Below are positions 18,377 through 30,300 of a stretch of DNA of 64,000 nucleotides, one piece after another. The position numbers and the translations under genes were made by a program. The stretch's first letter is position 1, and every line of letters starts with the position of its first letter. The DNA is taken from positions 2,645,001 through 2,709,000 of the forward strand of contig NZ_CP095855.1 of assembly GCF_023100805.1 (NCBI RefSeq), in the 5' to 3' direction. Source of the DNA: Chitinophaga filiformis (GTDB lineage: Bacteria > Bacteroidota > Bacteroidia > Chitinophagales > Chitinophagaceae). The notes below the pieces were generated by a model, which was not told where the DNA came from, ran no database searches, and was given only the letters and a program-made list of their open reading frames with translations.

Positions 18377-21300
18377 ATGAAAAATCAGCCTGTTTCTGTA
18401 TTATACAAGGCTTCTTTATACCTGGTTATACTGTTGTTATCTGCCTTGCCGCTTTGTGCGCAGGTAGATATCACGATCGGGTCGAATAGCGGCGCCAATG
18501 GCAATTCAACATATCCCTGTCCAATACAGGATTATTATGAAGGCTCCAGGGCGCAATACCTATACCGGGCCAGTGAACTGATAGCTGCAGGTATGCAGCC
18601 AGGGTTCATTAATGCAGTGAAATTCACTGTGAATAGTTTGAACAGCGCCAATATTATAGATGGGTACACCATTAAGATCGCTGCTACCGCGAAGACCACC
18701 CTGGACGTGAACGTGTGGGAGCCTTCCGGCAATGCTGTCTTTGGCCCGGTGAATTACCAGGTGGTGACAGGTGTAAATAGTTTCCCGGTATTGCCCACCT
18801 TCTTCTGGAACGGTACAGATAACCTGCTGGTAGAAGTATGTAACGGTGGCACCGGATTTACAGGAAACCCCAGTGTAAGATGGACAACAGGACTGAGTTT
18901 CAACGGCTCTCATACATTCAGGTCTGACGGGCTGGGCAACCTTTGTGGTACCGGTAATACCAGCAATTCCGGTACGATGACCACCCGCCCTGATATTATA
19001 CTCAACTATACTCCCGCTGCTGCATGTACCGGCGTACCGGAAGCAGGTACGACTGCTACTACGGCCACCAATGTGTGCGGCGGCAATAGTTTCACGTTAA
19101 GTCTCACAGGCAATACTGCCGCTACGGGATTGACCTACCAGTGGCAGTCTTCTGCTGACAATACCAACTGGACAAACATTCCCGGCGCCAATACTGCTTT
19201 CCTGAACAGGACACAGGCGGCAAGCACCTATTACCGTTGCGTGGTAACCTGTACCGCCAGCGGCAGCAGCGATAATTCTACTGCTGTACAGGTAGTAAGC
19301 CCGGCGCTCATACATGGCTGGTTCACCATTGACAAAACTTCCCCTGCCGGTGGCGGTAACTTTACTTCATTCAACGCTGCTTACGACTATATAAAATGCG
19401 GTATAGACGGCCCGGTTGTATTTAACGTAGCGCCAGGCAGTGGCGTATACGATGAACAACTGATTATCATGCCGGTAAGTGGCGCTTCTGCTACCAACAC
19501 CATCACTTTTAACGGTGCCGGTCAGACCATTACCTACCTGCCTACCAACCAGACACAGTCTGCCGTGATCAAGCTGAATGGTGCAGATTACTTTACTTTC
19601 AACAACCTGAAAATAGTACCGAAAGGAACAACTTCTTCACAATGGGGCTTCGGTGTGCAGCTGATCAATGATGCAGACTTCAATACTATCGACAGTTGTG
19701 TTATTCCCGTACAGCAGACGCTTACTTCCTCCTCTTATGCAGGCATCGTAGTGAGTGCTTCTGATACGGACCCTGTGGGCAGGGGAAATGCCAGCTGCGA
19801 CGACAATACTTTCAGTTACAATACCATCACAGGCGGCTATTACGGCATCACCCTGGTGGGTAGCTCCAACGTGGCTAACCAGCGGAACAAGGTGCTCAAC
19901 AATACGATCAGCGAGTTTTATAACAGGGGTGTGTATGTACATGGTGCGTTCAACGCCATTATAAAGAACAATACCTTTAGCAGGCCAACCCGTTCCAATG
20001 TAACCACCTTCACCGCTGTGGGGCTCAGTGACCTGAGTACAAAAGTGATCATAGACGGTAACCGCATCAGCAATCCATTTGGTGGCGCCCTTACCAGTAC
20101 ATCTGCTTTCTATGGCATCCTGCTGGAGAATGTAGACGCAATTACCGGCCTGGAAAATGAGGTGATCAACAACCTGGTTTACGGCCTGAATGGTAATGGT
20201 GTTCGTTATGGTATTTATAATAACGGATCCAGCAACATCCGGATCTATCATAATACCATCTCCATGGATGGTACCTCTACTACGAACAATTCCTCTTCAA
20301 GAATAGCCGGTTATAACCAGAGCTCTACTGCTGCGGGAGTAGAGTTTATCAATAACATTATTACACTTACCGGAACATCGAATATTTCGCAGTATGGTAT
20401 TTACTTCGGTACTGCTTATCCTACAAGCGATGTGATCTCCGATAAGAACGACATCTATATCAATCCGCTGGCAGCCAACAAGTATACAGGTTTCTATGAA
20501 AAGAACCTGCCTACCCTGAGTGAATGGCAGACGGCTGCGCAGCAGGACGCCAACTCCTTTGCTGTAAATCCTTTCTACCAGGATATTGCTACCGGTAACT
20601 ATTCCGCTACCAGCGCCATGCTGAATAACAGGGGTGCGGTGGTGAATGTGGCTATAGACATCAATAATGCCGCACGTAATGTGAGTGCGCCCGACCTGGG
20701 AGCGTACGAGTTCACACCGCCACCCTGCGTAACGCCTCCTACAGGTGGTACTGCACAGGTGAGTAAAGCAGTGGTGTGCGCAGGCAACCAGGTGGTATTA
20801 AGCCTGACCGGCAATACCATGGGATTGTCGCAGACCTACCAGTGGCAATATGCCACTACTGCTGCCGGCCCTTATACCAACATGGGGGCTCCGTCTGAAT
20901 ATGCCGACAGCACGATCACCGCAACAAGCACCCTGTATTACAGGGCAGCGCTGACCTGCGGTGTTACGACGGGCTATTCTGCACCTGTATTGCTGACAGT
21001 GAATAATGCATTGCCAGGCGGTATATATACGATCGACAAAAATACTCCTGCCAGCGTGAGCAACTTTGTGAGCTTTAATGCTGCCAAAGATGCCATGCAG
21101 TGCGGTATTGCCGGTCCGGTGATCTTCAATGTAGTGGCCGGTCGTACAACGTATGAGGAACAGCTGGTACTGGATTCTATTCCGGGTACTTCTGCCATTA
21201 ATACCATCACCTTCAATGGTAATGGTAACACGATCCATTTCAGTGGCGACAATACAGCTGAAAGGGCGGTGATCAAACTGCGTAAGGCAGATCATATTAC

Positions 21301-24300
21301 CTTCGATAGCCTGAGAATTGATGCAACGGGTACAGGGGCTTATGGTTACGGCGTACAGCTGTTCAATCATGCCGACAGTAATACCATTACCCGCTGTGAG
21401 ATCATGACAAAAATTGATGCAACAGGCTCCGAATATAATGGTATCGTTGTTAGCTCTTCTGATCAGGATGCGGATAATTCAAGCGGTAACAACTGGTGTA
21501 ATGCCAACGTCTTCACTAAGAATAAGGTTTCCGGCGGTTACTATGGCATTACCCTGACAGGTATCAGCAACAACGCTACAAAGAGCAATGTGGTGCTTGG
21601 CAACAAGGTACTGGATTATTACAGCGCAGGTATCCAGGTAAGATACAGCGTTAATACCCAGATAGCAGAGAATACCATTGACCGTCCGACACGCCAGGAT
21701 AACAACTGGAGCGTATATGGCATCTCCCTTGGCGGACGTGCAGACGGTGCTAAGATTGCCCGTAATAAAATAGCCAATGCAACGCCACAGGCGGATGATT
21801 ATACCTACTATGGTATTTCACTCGACAACATAGATGTTGATGAAACCAAACCGGATACAGTTGTTAACAACATCATCTATAGCCTGAACAGTACTGGTAG
21901 CCGTTATGGTGTCTATGTAAACTGGACCGGCAACATCGTTGTTACACACAATACGGTGTCTGTTGACCGTGAAGGAAGTAGCCTGTCATGGGAAGCTTCT
22001 ACCGGCGCCTATATCAACTTCAGCGACAACATCAAATTCACTAACAACAATATCACTGTAACCAGTACCGGCACTGGTCCGAAACATGCCATAGAAATAA
22101 GCGGCGGCACTGTTTCCCACCAGAATAATAACTACTTCGTAAAAGCCGGCGGTACAGAGAACTATATCGGCGACTTCAACGGAGACCGCCGTACACTGGC
22201 CGAATGGAAAACTGCCACAGGGCAGGATACATCTGCAACAGACTATGACCCTATCTATACAGATCTGGCAGGTGGCAACTTATCTCCTTTATTCTATAAG
22301 ATGGATAACACGGGTACGCCGGAAGGTATTGCTATCGACATTCTTGGCAAGCCGAGAAGCGCTACCACACCAGATGTGGGTGCGTATGAGATAAGCATGC
22401 CGCTTTGCCAGACGCCTATCAACGCAGGTAAAGCAGTGGTAAACCCCAGCTCAGGTATCTGTATGGGTACTATGATCTCGCTCGACCTGATAGATAATAC
22501 AACAGCCGGCAGGCTTACCTATCAGTGGCAGGCTTCTTACGCTGCTACGGGTCCATGGATCAATATCAGCGATACGGCGTTTATCCCTGCATTTAAAACA
22601 GAGCTGGGCGCCAACAACTATTTCCGTTGCCAGCTGGTATGTAGCAATACAGATACTGCATGGTCTGTGGTGACTTCGGTAAATATGAACCAGCCACTCA
22701 TCAAGGGTGTCTATACCATCAACCCGACTGGTACAGGTAACCGGAACTTTACTTCTTTCAGAACAGCCGTAGCTGCTATGGAATGTGGTATTGCCGGTGA
22801 AGTGATCTTCGACGTTGTACCGGGTACTTATACAGAACAGGTATACATGCACAGGATCCCTGGTGCGTCCGATACCAGCCGCGTAACCTTCCGTAGCCAG
22901 AATGGTAATCCGGCATCTGTTACGTTGACTTTTGCAGGTACTACTGCTAATAACTATGTACTGAAGCTCGACAGCGCCAGCTATATTACTTACAAGAACA
23001 TCACTATCACTGCCAGCAACGCTACCAACGGACGTGCTGTGGTATTTGACGGCAACGCTATCAAAGACAGCCTGCTGAACAACACCATCAATGTTCCTGC
23101 TGTTACGGTTGATAATACCGATGCAGTAGGTGTGTTTGCAGAGGACTTCAAAGGTGGTAATATCGCCATCATTGGCAACACTATTAAGAATGGCGCCAGT
23201 GGTATCCATTTCTCCGGTCCTTCCGACGTAGAGGAAGTGCGTGGCCTGGTAATAGACAGCAACAAGGTAAGCGGTGTCTTCACAAACGGTATCAGTATTA
23301 CTAATGTGACCCGCCCGGTAGTGACAAAGAATGAAATTGATATTAAAGATCCGCTGGCTGCTGCTGCTTACGGTATTGTACTGAACCACGGTGATACCGC
23401 CTACAGGGTAAGCAATAATACTGTTACCATTAGCAACACCACCGGTAACGTAACAGGTATAGCGCTCCAGGATTGCCAGGCCTCAGCAGCTGCTACCGGA
23501 TTGGTGGAAGCCAACAGGATAGTAGCGTTGACGGGTAATGCCGGTATGATCTGGGGAATATCCAACAATGGGTCTAACTACAACACTACTGTGAACAACG
23601 TGATCAGTGTGAAGACCACAGGTGCGGTAGCTTATGGCCTGTACAGTAACCAGGGTAATAATATCAACTACTATAACAACTCTGTATACAATGCATCTGC
23701 CGCAGTGGGGGCCAATGTAGCGGGATACTTCTCGCACACGAACGCCACCGAGGGTAACGTGAAACTACGTAACAATATCTTCAGCAATGAAGGTGGCGGT
23801 GTAGCGGCAGAATATGTATTCAGTGAATTCATCAACAGCGATTACAATACTTATTATACAACAGGTCCTGTACTGATCTCAAGAAGTGGTACCAGTGACG
23901 ATTATGATAATCTGACAGGCTGGATCGCTGCTTCTGACCTGGATATCAGTTCCATTGTATATAAACCTGCCTTTGCCAGCACAACTACACTGGAACCTGA
24001 ACTGAGTAACCCGGATGTATGGGCTATCCATGGCCGTGGTGTACAGATACCAGGCAATGATCATGATATCAATAAGCAAAGCAGGCCGGTTACTTTGACA
24101 GCAGGTGTACCTGATATGGGCGCCTATGAGTTCCTGCCAACGGCACAGCCGACAGTACTGCAGGCTATTCCTGCCACACCGGCTCCTGGTATTACCCAGC
24201 AGTTCCTCTATGGTTCTGATACGGTAGCGAAGATCACCTGGGATCCTAATACCGCGGTGCCGACAGCTATTACCCTGAAACGCTACTCCGGTGTAGTGCC

Positions 24301-27300
24301 GCCAAACCTGGCGCCGGGCACACAGTTCATGTACTTCTATACTGATGTGGATGTAACTGGCAGCGCTGCCTATAAATTCAAGCTGGAACAGTTCTATGTA
24401 GATTCCTGGCTGGGTTACCTGGACAGGGAAAAGAACATCCGCCTGGGCAGGACAGATGCTGCGAATACCTGGATCATCAACGACAGCAGTACGGTAGATG
24501 TGGCAAGTAACATCATTGCTGATACCGCCTTACAATATCTCGACAAATTCACCGGCTTAAGGGGCAAACTGATATTTGAACCTTCAGGTCCTGCCGGTGC
24601 AGATACTTCCAATGCCGGTACCCGTTTCTGGGTGGCGTATGGTCACGACAGGTCTTTCATGACCAACAATAACCAGAACCTCGCCCTTTACCTGGTAGCC
24701 GGACAAACAGATGCACATGTAGTAGTGAAGGTAAATGGTACAGCATGGGGTAAAGATTACCTGGTGCCTGCCAATACTTCACTGACTACCGATATGATAC
24801 CTAAATCAGGACTGAGCGATGCCCGTCTCACAGGCGAAGGTCTGTATCCATTTGGTATCAGTATCGAAAGCGATGCGCCGATCACCGCATATGCGCACCA
24901 GTACAGCCAGCAAACTGCAGGCGCCACCCTGCTGATGCCTGTAGGCACTTACGGGTATGAATACCGCCCGATGTCTGCCCGCCAGGTGGGAGACGCGAAT
25001 TCCTTCTCCTGGTTCTATATCATTGCTGATAACGACAGCTCTGTGGTAGAGATCACACCATCGCAGGCAACCGTTGGCGGACACGCCGCAGGCCAGCCAT
25101 TCACCGTGACGCTGAACAGAGGTGAAGTGTACCAGGTATTAGGCGCCATGAAAGACCAGAATGAGGGCAATGACCTTTCCGGAAGCATTGTACGTGCCGT
25201 GCAGAATGCAAATGGTAAGTGTTACCCGGTAGCCGTGTTCTCCGGCAACAGCTACAGCGCTTTCAGTTGTGGCGGTACAGGCGGGTTCGGTAACGATGGC
25301 GATAACGTCGTACAGCAGAACCAGCCGGTACAATCATGGGGCAAGACCTTCATGACAGCGCCAACTTCTGGTATGGCCGATCCGGTGCGCCTGATGACAA
25401 ACATCTACCGCGTACTGGTGAAAGACCCTGCTACAGTGGTAACAAGGAACAATACACCGCTGACTGGCCTGATCAACAACAGCTATTATGAATTTGAAAG
25501 CAAAACGGCAGACTATATCGTAGCTGATAAGCCAGTAACGGTAGCGCAGTACTTCACTATCGACGGCTCCTGCAACAACCCGACAGGTGGCGATGTGGAT
25601 ATGGTGTACCTGACACCGGCAGAACAGGCTATTAAAAAAGCGACCTTCTACCGTAACAATGAAGCAGGAGTTCAGTACAACTTCATTACACTTGTTATTC
25701 ATAAACAGGGCCTGAACTCCCTGCTGATAGATGGTAGCAATACTTTCAGCTACTCATTCAATCATGCAAACAGGCCAAACTATGTGGTGATCACAAAACG
25801 CTGGAACGGGGGCAATGCGCTGAGCACGATCAAGAGTGATTCTGCCTTCACCGCTATCACCTATGGTTTTGGTAACGACGTCAGCTATGCCTATAACGTA
25901 GGTATGCAGATCAGGAACCTGAACGTGCAGCCTGCTATCAGTAATGTACACAACGGAACAGGCAATAAGAGCACTTACACCTGTGCGAAGACACCGTTCC
26001 GCCTCACCGCTATGCTGCCAATGGTACCGGCTACACTGGCATGGCAACTGAGCCAGGTAGCTAACCTGCAGCCTGCAACAGATGTAGTGACAAACAACCC
26101 GGTACCTGTGGATACCCTGGTGATAGACGGTCAGACCTACTACAAATATGAGATCGCTGCCGACTATACATTCACCACGCCTGGTACCTACCAGATCCCT
26201 GTGAAAGTGACGAACCCTGATATTGCCAGCTGTGATAACAGTATCACTTCTTACCTCAGCGTAAAAGTGCTGGCTGCGCCACATGTCGATTTCTCTATCA
26301 GTTATAACGGATGTATCAGCGATATCGCCGTATTCAACGGAACAGCAGTAACGGAGAATAATGCAGCGATCACTAAATGGGAATGGAAGTTTGGCGATGG
26401 TACGACTGCCAATACCCGCAGCGTAACGAAACAGTATGCCGCTGCCGGCAGCTATACGGAAGAACTGCAGGTCATTACAAAAGATGGTTGTGTGGGCGAT
26501 ACCGTGAAGACAATAGAAGTGAATGAACCGGTGGCCGCTACGCTCAATACCGATACACTGCGGATCTGTGCGCATACCGATGCTACATTCTCCGTACAGA
26601 ACCCTGACCCGAATGCTTCCTACAACTGGTATAATGCCGCTACAGGTGGTGCATTGATCAAAGCGGGAGCTACGCTTGAAATAAAAGATGCAACAAGTGC
26701 TGCAGTATACTATGTAGAAACAACCAAAGGCGGTTGTGCCGGCCTGGCGCGTACACCTGCAGTATTGCTGGTATTGCCACAGCTGGGCACCCCTGTACTG
26801 AAAGTAGATTCAATCGGTGTAGACCAGATCCGCTTCACCTGGAACGAGATCAGCGGAGCAGCAGGTTACCTGGTATCTACTGACAACGGCGCTACCTGGA
26901 TCACGCCTTCTTCCGGCGCACAGGGCCTGGAACATGTAATAAGAGGGCTTAAACCGCAGCAGTCGGTAACACTGCTGGTGAAGGCTACCGGTTGCGAGGA
27001 TAAATTGTCGCAGGCAGTTACCGGTAAAACATTGCCAGACGGTGTTTATATCCCTTCAGGCTTCTCACCAAACGGAGACGGATTGAACGATGTATGGAAG
27101 GTATATGGCGCAGTGGTAAGAGAGATCCATTTCATGGTGTTCAACCAGTGGGGTGAGAAGATATTCGAATCCAACAATCCACAACTCGGATGGGATGGTA
27201 GTTACAAAGGCAAGGCACAGCCTTCCGGTGTATACATCTACATCTGCAAACTGAAATTGGCTGATGGTACCCAGGTAGACAGAAAAGGTACGCTCAACCT

Positions 27301-27310
27301 CTTGAGGTAA
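18377..27310 (+). CDS. Giant surface protein: three Ig/beta-helix modules, IgGFc-binding-like, PKD, T9SS type-B domain
   Basis: The start at 18377 (MKNQPVSV) is preferred over an upstream in-frame start at 18296 because it begins a clean signal peptide (to LCAQ, residue 29) and avoids overlap with the previous gene. The product is 2977 residues. Order: N-terminal domain (~30-210); three copies of an Ig-like unit followed by a right-handed beta-helix (about 214-775, 781-1341, 1343-1923), each helix closing with D-x-GAYE; an IgGFc-binding-like domain (~2080-2510; FTVTLNRGEVYQVLGA); a PKD domain (~2638-2714; WEWKFGDGTT); another Ig-like unit; an FN3-like unit; and a gliding-type C-terminal domain (FSPNGDGLNDVW, WDGSYKG). 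Repeats such as GGYYGIT recur in helices 1 and 2. It is most likely a T9SS-exported adhesin or surface fibre; beta-helix enzymes (lyases) cannot be excluded. Confidence 0.9.
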   Translation: MKNQPVSVLYKASLYLVILLLSALPLCAQVDITIGSNSGANGNSTYPCPIQDYYEGSRAQYLYRASELIAAGMQPGFINAVKFTVNSLNSANIIDGYTIKIAATAKTTLDVNVWEPSGNAVFGPVNYQVVTGVNSFPVLPTFFWNGTDNLLVEVCNGGTGFTGNPSVRWTTGLSFNGSHTFRSDGLGNLCGTGNTSNSGTMTTRPDIILNYTPAAACTGVPEAGTTATTATNVCGGNSFTLSLTGNTAATGLTYQWQSSADNTNWTNIPGANTAFLNRTQAASTYYRCVVTCTASGSSDNSTAVQVVSPALIHGWFTIDKTSPAGGGNFTSFNAAYDYIKCGIDGPVVFNVAPGSGVYDEQLIIMPVSGASATNTITFNGAGQTITYLPTNQTQSAVIKLNGADYFTFNNLKIVPKGTTSSQWGFGVQLINDADFNTIDSCVIPVQQTLTSSSYAGIVVSASDTDPVGRGNASCDDNTFSYNTITGGYYGITLVGSSNVANQRNKVLNNTISEFYNRGVYVHGAFNAIIKNNTFSRPTRSNVTTFTAVGLSDLSTKVIIDGNRISNPFGGALTSTSAFYGILLENVDAITGLENEVINNLVYGLNGNGVRYGIYNNGSSNIRIYHNTISMDGTSTTNNSSSRIAGYNQSSTAAGVEFINNIITLTGTSNISQYGIYFGTAYPTSDVISDKNDIYINPLAANKYTGFYEKNLPTLSEWQTAAQQDANSFAVNPFYQDIATGNYSATSAMLNNRGAVVNVAIDINNAARNVSAPDLGAYEFTPPPCVTPPTGGTAQVSKAVVCAGNQVVLSLTGNTMGLSQTYQWQYATTAAGPYTNMGAPSEYADSTITATSTLYYRAALTCGVTTGYSAPVLLTVNNALPGGIYTIDKNTPASVSNFVSFNAAKDAMQCGIAGPVIFNVVAGRTTYEEQLVLDSIPGTSAINTITFNGNGNTIHFSGDNTAERAVIKLRKADHITFDSLRIDATGTGAYGYGVQLFNHADSNTITRCEIMTKIDATGSEYNGIVVSSSDQDADNSSGNNWCNANVFTKNKVSGGYYGITLTGISNNATKSNVVLGNKVLDYYSAGIQVRYSVNTQIAENTIDRPTRQDNNWSVYGISLGGRADGAKIARNKIANATPQADDYTYYGISLDNIDVDETKPDTVVNNIIYSLNSTGSRYGVYVNWTGNIVVTHNTVSVDREGSSLSWEASTGAYINFSDNIKFTNNNITVTSTGTGPKHAIEISGGTVSHQNNNYFVKAGGTENYIGDFNGDRRTLAEWKTATGQDTSATDYDPIYTDLAGGNLSPLFYKMDNTGTPEGIAIDILGKPRSATTPDVGAYEISMPLCQTPINAGKAVVNPSSGICMGTMISLDLIDNTTAGRLTYQWQASYAATGPWINISDTAFIPAFKTELGANNYFRCQLVCSNTDTAWSVVTSVNMNQPLIKGVYTINPTGTGNRNFTSFRTAVAAMECGIAGEVIFDVVPGTYTEQVYMHRIPGASDTSRVTFRSQNGNPASVTLTFAGTTANNYVLKLDSASYITYKNITITASNATNGRAVVFDGNAIKDSLLNNTINVPAVTVDNTDAVGVFAEDFKGGNIAIIGNTIKNGASGIHFSGPSDVEEVRGLVIDSNKVSGVFTNGISITNVTRPVVTKNEIDIKDPLAAAAYGIVLNHGDTAYRVSNNTVTISNTTGNVTGIALQDCQASAAATGLVEANRIVALTGNAGMIWGISNNGSNYNTTVNNVISVKTTGAVAYGLYSNQGNNINYYNNSVYNASAAVGANVAGYFSHTNATEGNVKLRNNIFSNEGGGVAAEYVFSEFINSDYNTYYTTGPVLISRSGTSDDYDNLTGWIAASDLDISSIVYKPAFASTTTLEPELSNPDVWAIHGRGVQIPGNDHDINKQSRPVTLTAGVPDMGAYEFLPTAQPTVLQAIPATPAPGITQQFLYGSDTVAKITWDPNTAVPTAITLKRYSGVVPPNLAPGTQFMYFYTDVDVTGSAAYKFKLEQFYVDSWLGYLDREKNIRLGRTDAANTWIINDSSTVDVASNIIADTALQYLDKFTGLRGKLIFEPSGPAGADTSNAGTRFWVAYGHDRSFMTNNNQNLALYLVAGQTDAHVVVKVNGTAWGKDYLVPANTSLTTDMIPKSGLSDARLTGEGLYPFGISIESDAPITAYAHQYSQQTAGATLLMPVGTYGYEYRPMSARQVGDANSFSWFYIIADNDSSVVEITPSQATVGGHAAGQPFTVTLNRGEVYQVLGAMKDQNEGNDLSGSIVRAVQNANGKCYPVAVFSGNSYSAFSCGGTGGFGNDGDNVVQQNQPVQSWGKTFMTAPTSGMADPVRLMTNIYRVLVKDPATVVTRNNTPLTGLINNSYYEFESKTADYIVADKPVTVAQYFTIDGSCNNPTGGDVDMVYLTPAEQAIKKATFYRNNEAGVQYNFITLVIHKQGLNSLLIDGSNTFSYSFNHANRPNYVVITKRWNGGNALSTIKSDSAFTAITYGFGNDVSYAYNVGMQIRNLNVQPAISNVHNGTGNKSTYTCAKTPFRLTAMLPMVPATLAWQLSQVANLQPATDVVTNNPVPVDTLVIDGQTYYKYEIAADYTFTTPGTYQIPVKVTNPDIASCDNSITSYLSVKVLAAPHVDFSISYNGCISDIAVFNGTAVTENNAAITKWEWKFGDGTTANTRSVTKQYAAAGSYTEELQVITKDGCVGDTVKTIEVNEPVAATLNTDTLRICAHTDATFSVQNPDPNASYNWYNAATGGALIKAGATLEIKDATSAAVYYVETTKGGCAGLARTPAVLLVLPQLGTPVLKVDSIGVDQIRFTWNEISGAAGYLVSTDNGATWITPSSGAQGLEHVIRGLKPQQSVTLLVKATGCEDKLSQAVTGKTLPDGVYIPSGFSPNGDGLNDVWKVYGAVVREIHFMVFNQWGEKIFESNNPQLGWDGSYKGKAQPSGVYIYICKLKLADGTQVDRKGTLNLLR

Positions 27311-27326
27311 TATAAAAAATGGTTTT

Positions 27327-30300
27327 ATGGAGAAATGGACATTGCTTTTAACCAGACAATTCTTTGCTTGCTATTGCTCTCCGCCTCAGGGCGGGGGCAC
27401 TGGCGGCAGGAAATTGCTCCGCAGCAGCCTGACAGCCACCTTGCTCGTCCTGCTGACTTGTTTGCAAACCTATGGCCAGAACTTATCCAACAAAGGCAAA
27501 AGCTTTTGGGTGGGATATGGCCACCACCAGTTTATGGAGCCTAACAGGGGCAACTCGCAGGAAATGGTCTTGTACCTGAGTGCAGAAGAACCCGCAAATG
27601 TAACGGTGACAATAGACGGTACTACCTGGACAAGATCTTACAGCATCCCTGCCAACACCGTTATAGCCACCGACCAGATTCCCAAAACCGGGACTTTCGA
27701 CGCGAGGTTATATTCCGTGCCGCCTACATTCGGTGGTACAGGAGGAGAGGGGCTCTTTATCAAAAAAGGGATCCACATCGTAAGTGATGTACCCATTGTA
27801 GCCTATGCACACATATACGGATCAGCATCATCAGGTGCTACCATGCTGATGCCGGAAGAAACCTGGGGTTATTATTATGTATCGCTGAACAGCCAGCAGG
27901 ACTATGATTTTGACTGTTTCTCCTGGATGTTCGTAGTAGCAAAAGATAATAATACCAAAGTAGAGATCACCCCTTCTGTACCTACACGTAACGGTAAGCT
28001 TCCCGGCGTGCCTTTCACGGTTACATTGAACAGGGGAGAGATCTACCAGGTGATAGGTGCATCTTTAGGAGGCAGTACCGGCTATGAAATGACCGGTACT
28101 ACGGTAAAGTCCGTCGCTAACTCAAATGACACCTGTTTCCCGATAGCGGTATTTTCCGGTAGTAGCCGTACCGCCATTGCCTGTGCCGGTAATTTCGGTT
28201 CCAGTGGCGATAACAATATCCAGCAGATCTTTCCTTCCCAGGCATGGGGAAAACGTTACCTCACCGCACCTACTTCTACTGATAATGTAGCGGGTAGTTT
28301 CATGACCAATCCATACAAGGTGGTAGTGAAAGATCCCACGACGATCGTGAAGCGCAATGGTGTACAGCTAACAGGTCTCCAGGGTAATTCATATTACGAA
28401 TTTGAAAGTAATACGCCCGATTATCTCGAATCAGATAAACCCATTCTCGTTGCCCAATATATGGCCTCTACCGGCGCCTGTCCCAACACAGGTGGCGATG
28501 GTGACCCTGAAATGATCTACCTCAGCCCCGTTGAGCAATCCATTAAAAGAATAGGTTTTTACAGGAACAACAGGGAAAGCATCCGGGTAAACTACCTGAC
28601 CATGATCATTCCCACGAAGGGTACTGAATCCCTGACAATTGATGGTCAGCGGAATGCATGGACGGTGGCCGTACCACACCCCAACAGACCCGGTTATTCT
28701 GTTGTCATAAAACGTTGGAATTCCAGCCAGGCGCAGGCCATCGTACAAAGCGATTCCGCATTCACCGCCGTAACCTATGGCCTGGGTTCTGTGGAGAGTT
28801 ATGGCTATAACGCAGGCACCCTCATTAATAACCTGAACGTAATCGGTGTTATTCATAATGAAAAAGATACCTCCTCCTACAAGAACGAATTTACCTGTAC
28901 GCAAACGCCTGTAGAACTGTCGGTGCTTTTGGCATACAAGCCGACCGAGATGCAATGGAACATCAGCAAGCTGGGAAACATGATCACGCCCAATGCCGAT
29001 GTATCGCTCACCAATCCGCAGCCCACAGGCGAAGAGTTGGTGAATGGCGTACCCTACTATAAATATACTTTACCGGGTACTTATGTATTCAGCACCATCG
29101 GTACCTACGAAATACCTATCACGAATACACACCCCAGTATTGAAAAATGTGATCATAAAGAAGAAGTGAAAATCACTGTAGATGTGAAGCGGAAGCCAAC
29201 AGCTTCTTTTAAAATTGACTTCACTGGCTGTACCATGGATACGGTGTATTTCAAAGGCGACAGCAGTGGCAACGGGTACAATATTGACCGCTGGAAATGG
29301 GTATTCCCTGGCGCAGTGCAGGACAGTGGTGCACTGGTGAAACGCAGGTTCCCCGTGGGACAACAGAATATCCAGCTGAGCGTGATCTCCAAAGAAGGAT
29401 GCCTGGCAGATACGATGATCCCGATTACAGTGGTGGCAAAACCGGTTGCTGACTTTAACACTGTACCCGCGGCACTTTGCGAGGGCGGTGGTGTCAGCCT
29501 GACAGACCAGTCCACCTATGGCGGCACAACGCCTGTGAAGAACTGGTACTGGAACTTTGGCAATGATACCACGGCATCACTGGATAAAGCTACTGCGCAA
29601 ACAGCACATTATCCTAAATACGGTACCTATACTGTTTCCCATGTGGTGAAGGTGAGCGAGCTCTGTGTGAGTGATACTGTAAAGAAACAGGTGCAGGTAA
29701 ATGCAAAACCGGTATTAGGTTTTACTTATCCGCAGAACTGCCTGGAGGTAGATGGCCTTGTACAGTTCAACAGTACCACTACGGTGCCTGATGGACAGGC
29801 TATCAGTACCTATGCCTGGAACTTCGGCGATGCCAATGCTACACCGGCTAATCCGAATACTTCAGCTGTGGCCGATCCACAGCACAACTATACCAGTTTC
29901 GGCACTTATAACATTAAATATACGGTTACCACTGCCCAGGGATGTACGAAAGACACTACGGTGTCTGCAACGTTCAACCTGAAGCCCCGGCTGGCCTTCA
30001 CAGCCTTGCCTGCAGTATGTGTGAACGATAAACGCGTGATATCGGTGGCAAAAGGCAGTGTGACAAATGGTGTGACAGGTACGGGCACTTACAAGGGCCC
30101 GGGAGTATCTTCTACCGGTGTGTTCAATCCGCTGACCGCAGGTGCTGGTACACACACGGTGTGGTATGTGTTCTCCACACAGAGTGGTTGTACCGATTCT
30201 ATATCTGCCACCATTACCGTACATCCGAAGCCGCAACCTGCTTTCACTGCCAACGAGAGTATCTGTTTGGGAGAAGCGGTGAATTTTGCGGACCAGTCGA

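Noticed and set aside
22451..23389. 312-codon minus-strand frame
   Set aside because: It lies inside the giant surface protein gene in a complementary frame and has no recognisable domain.
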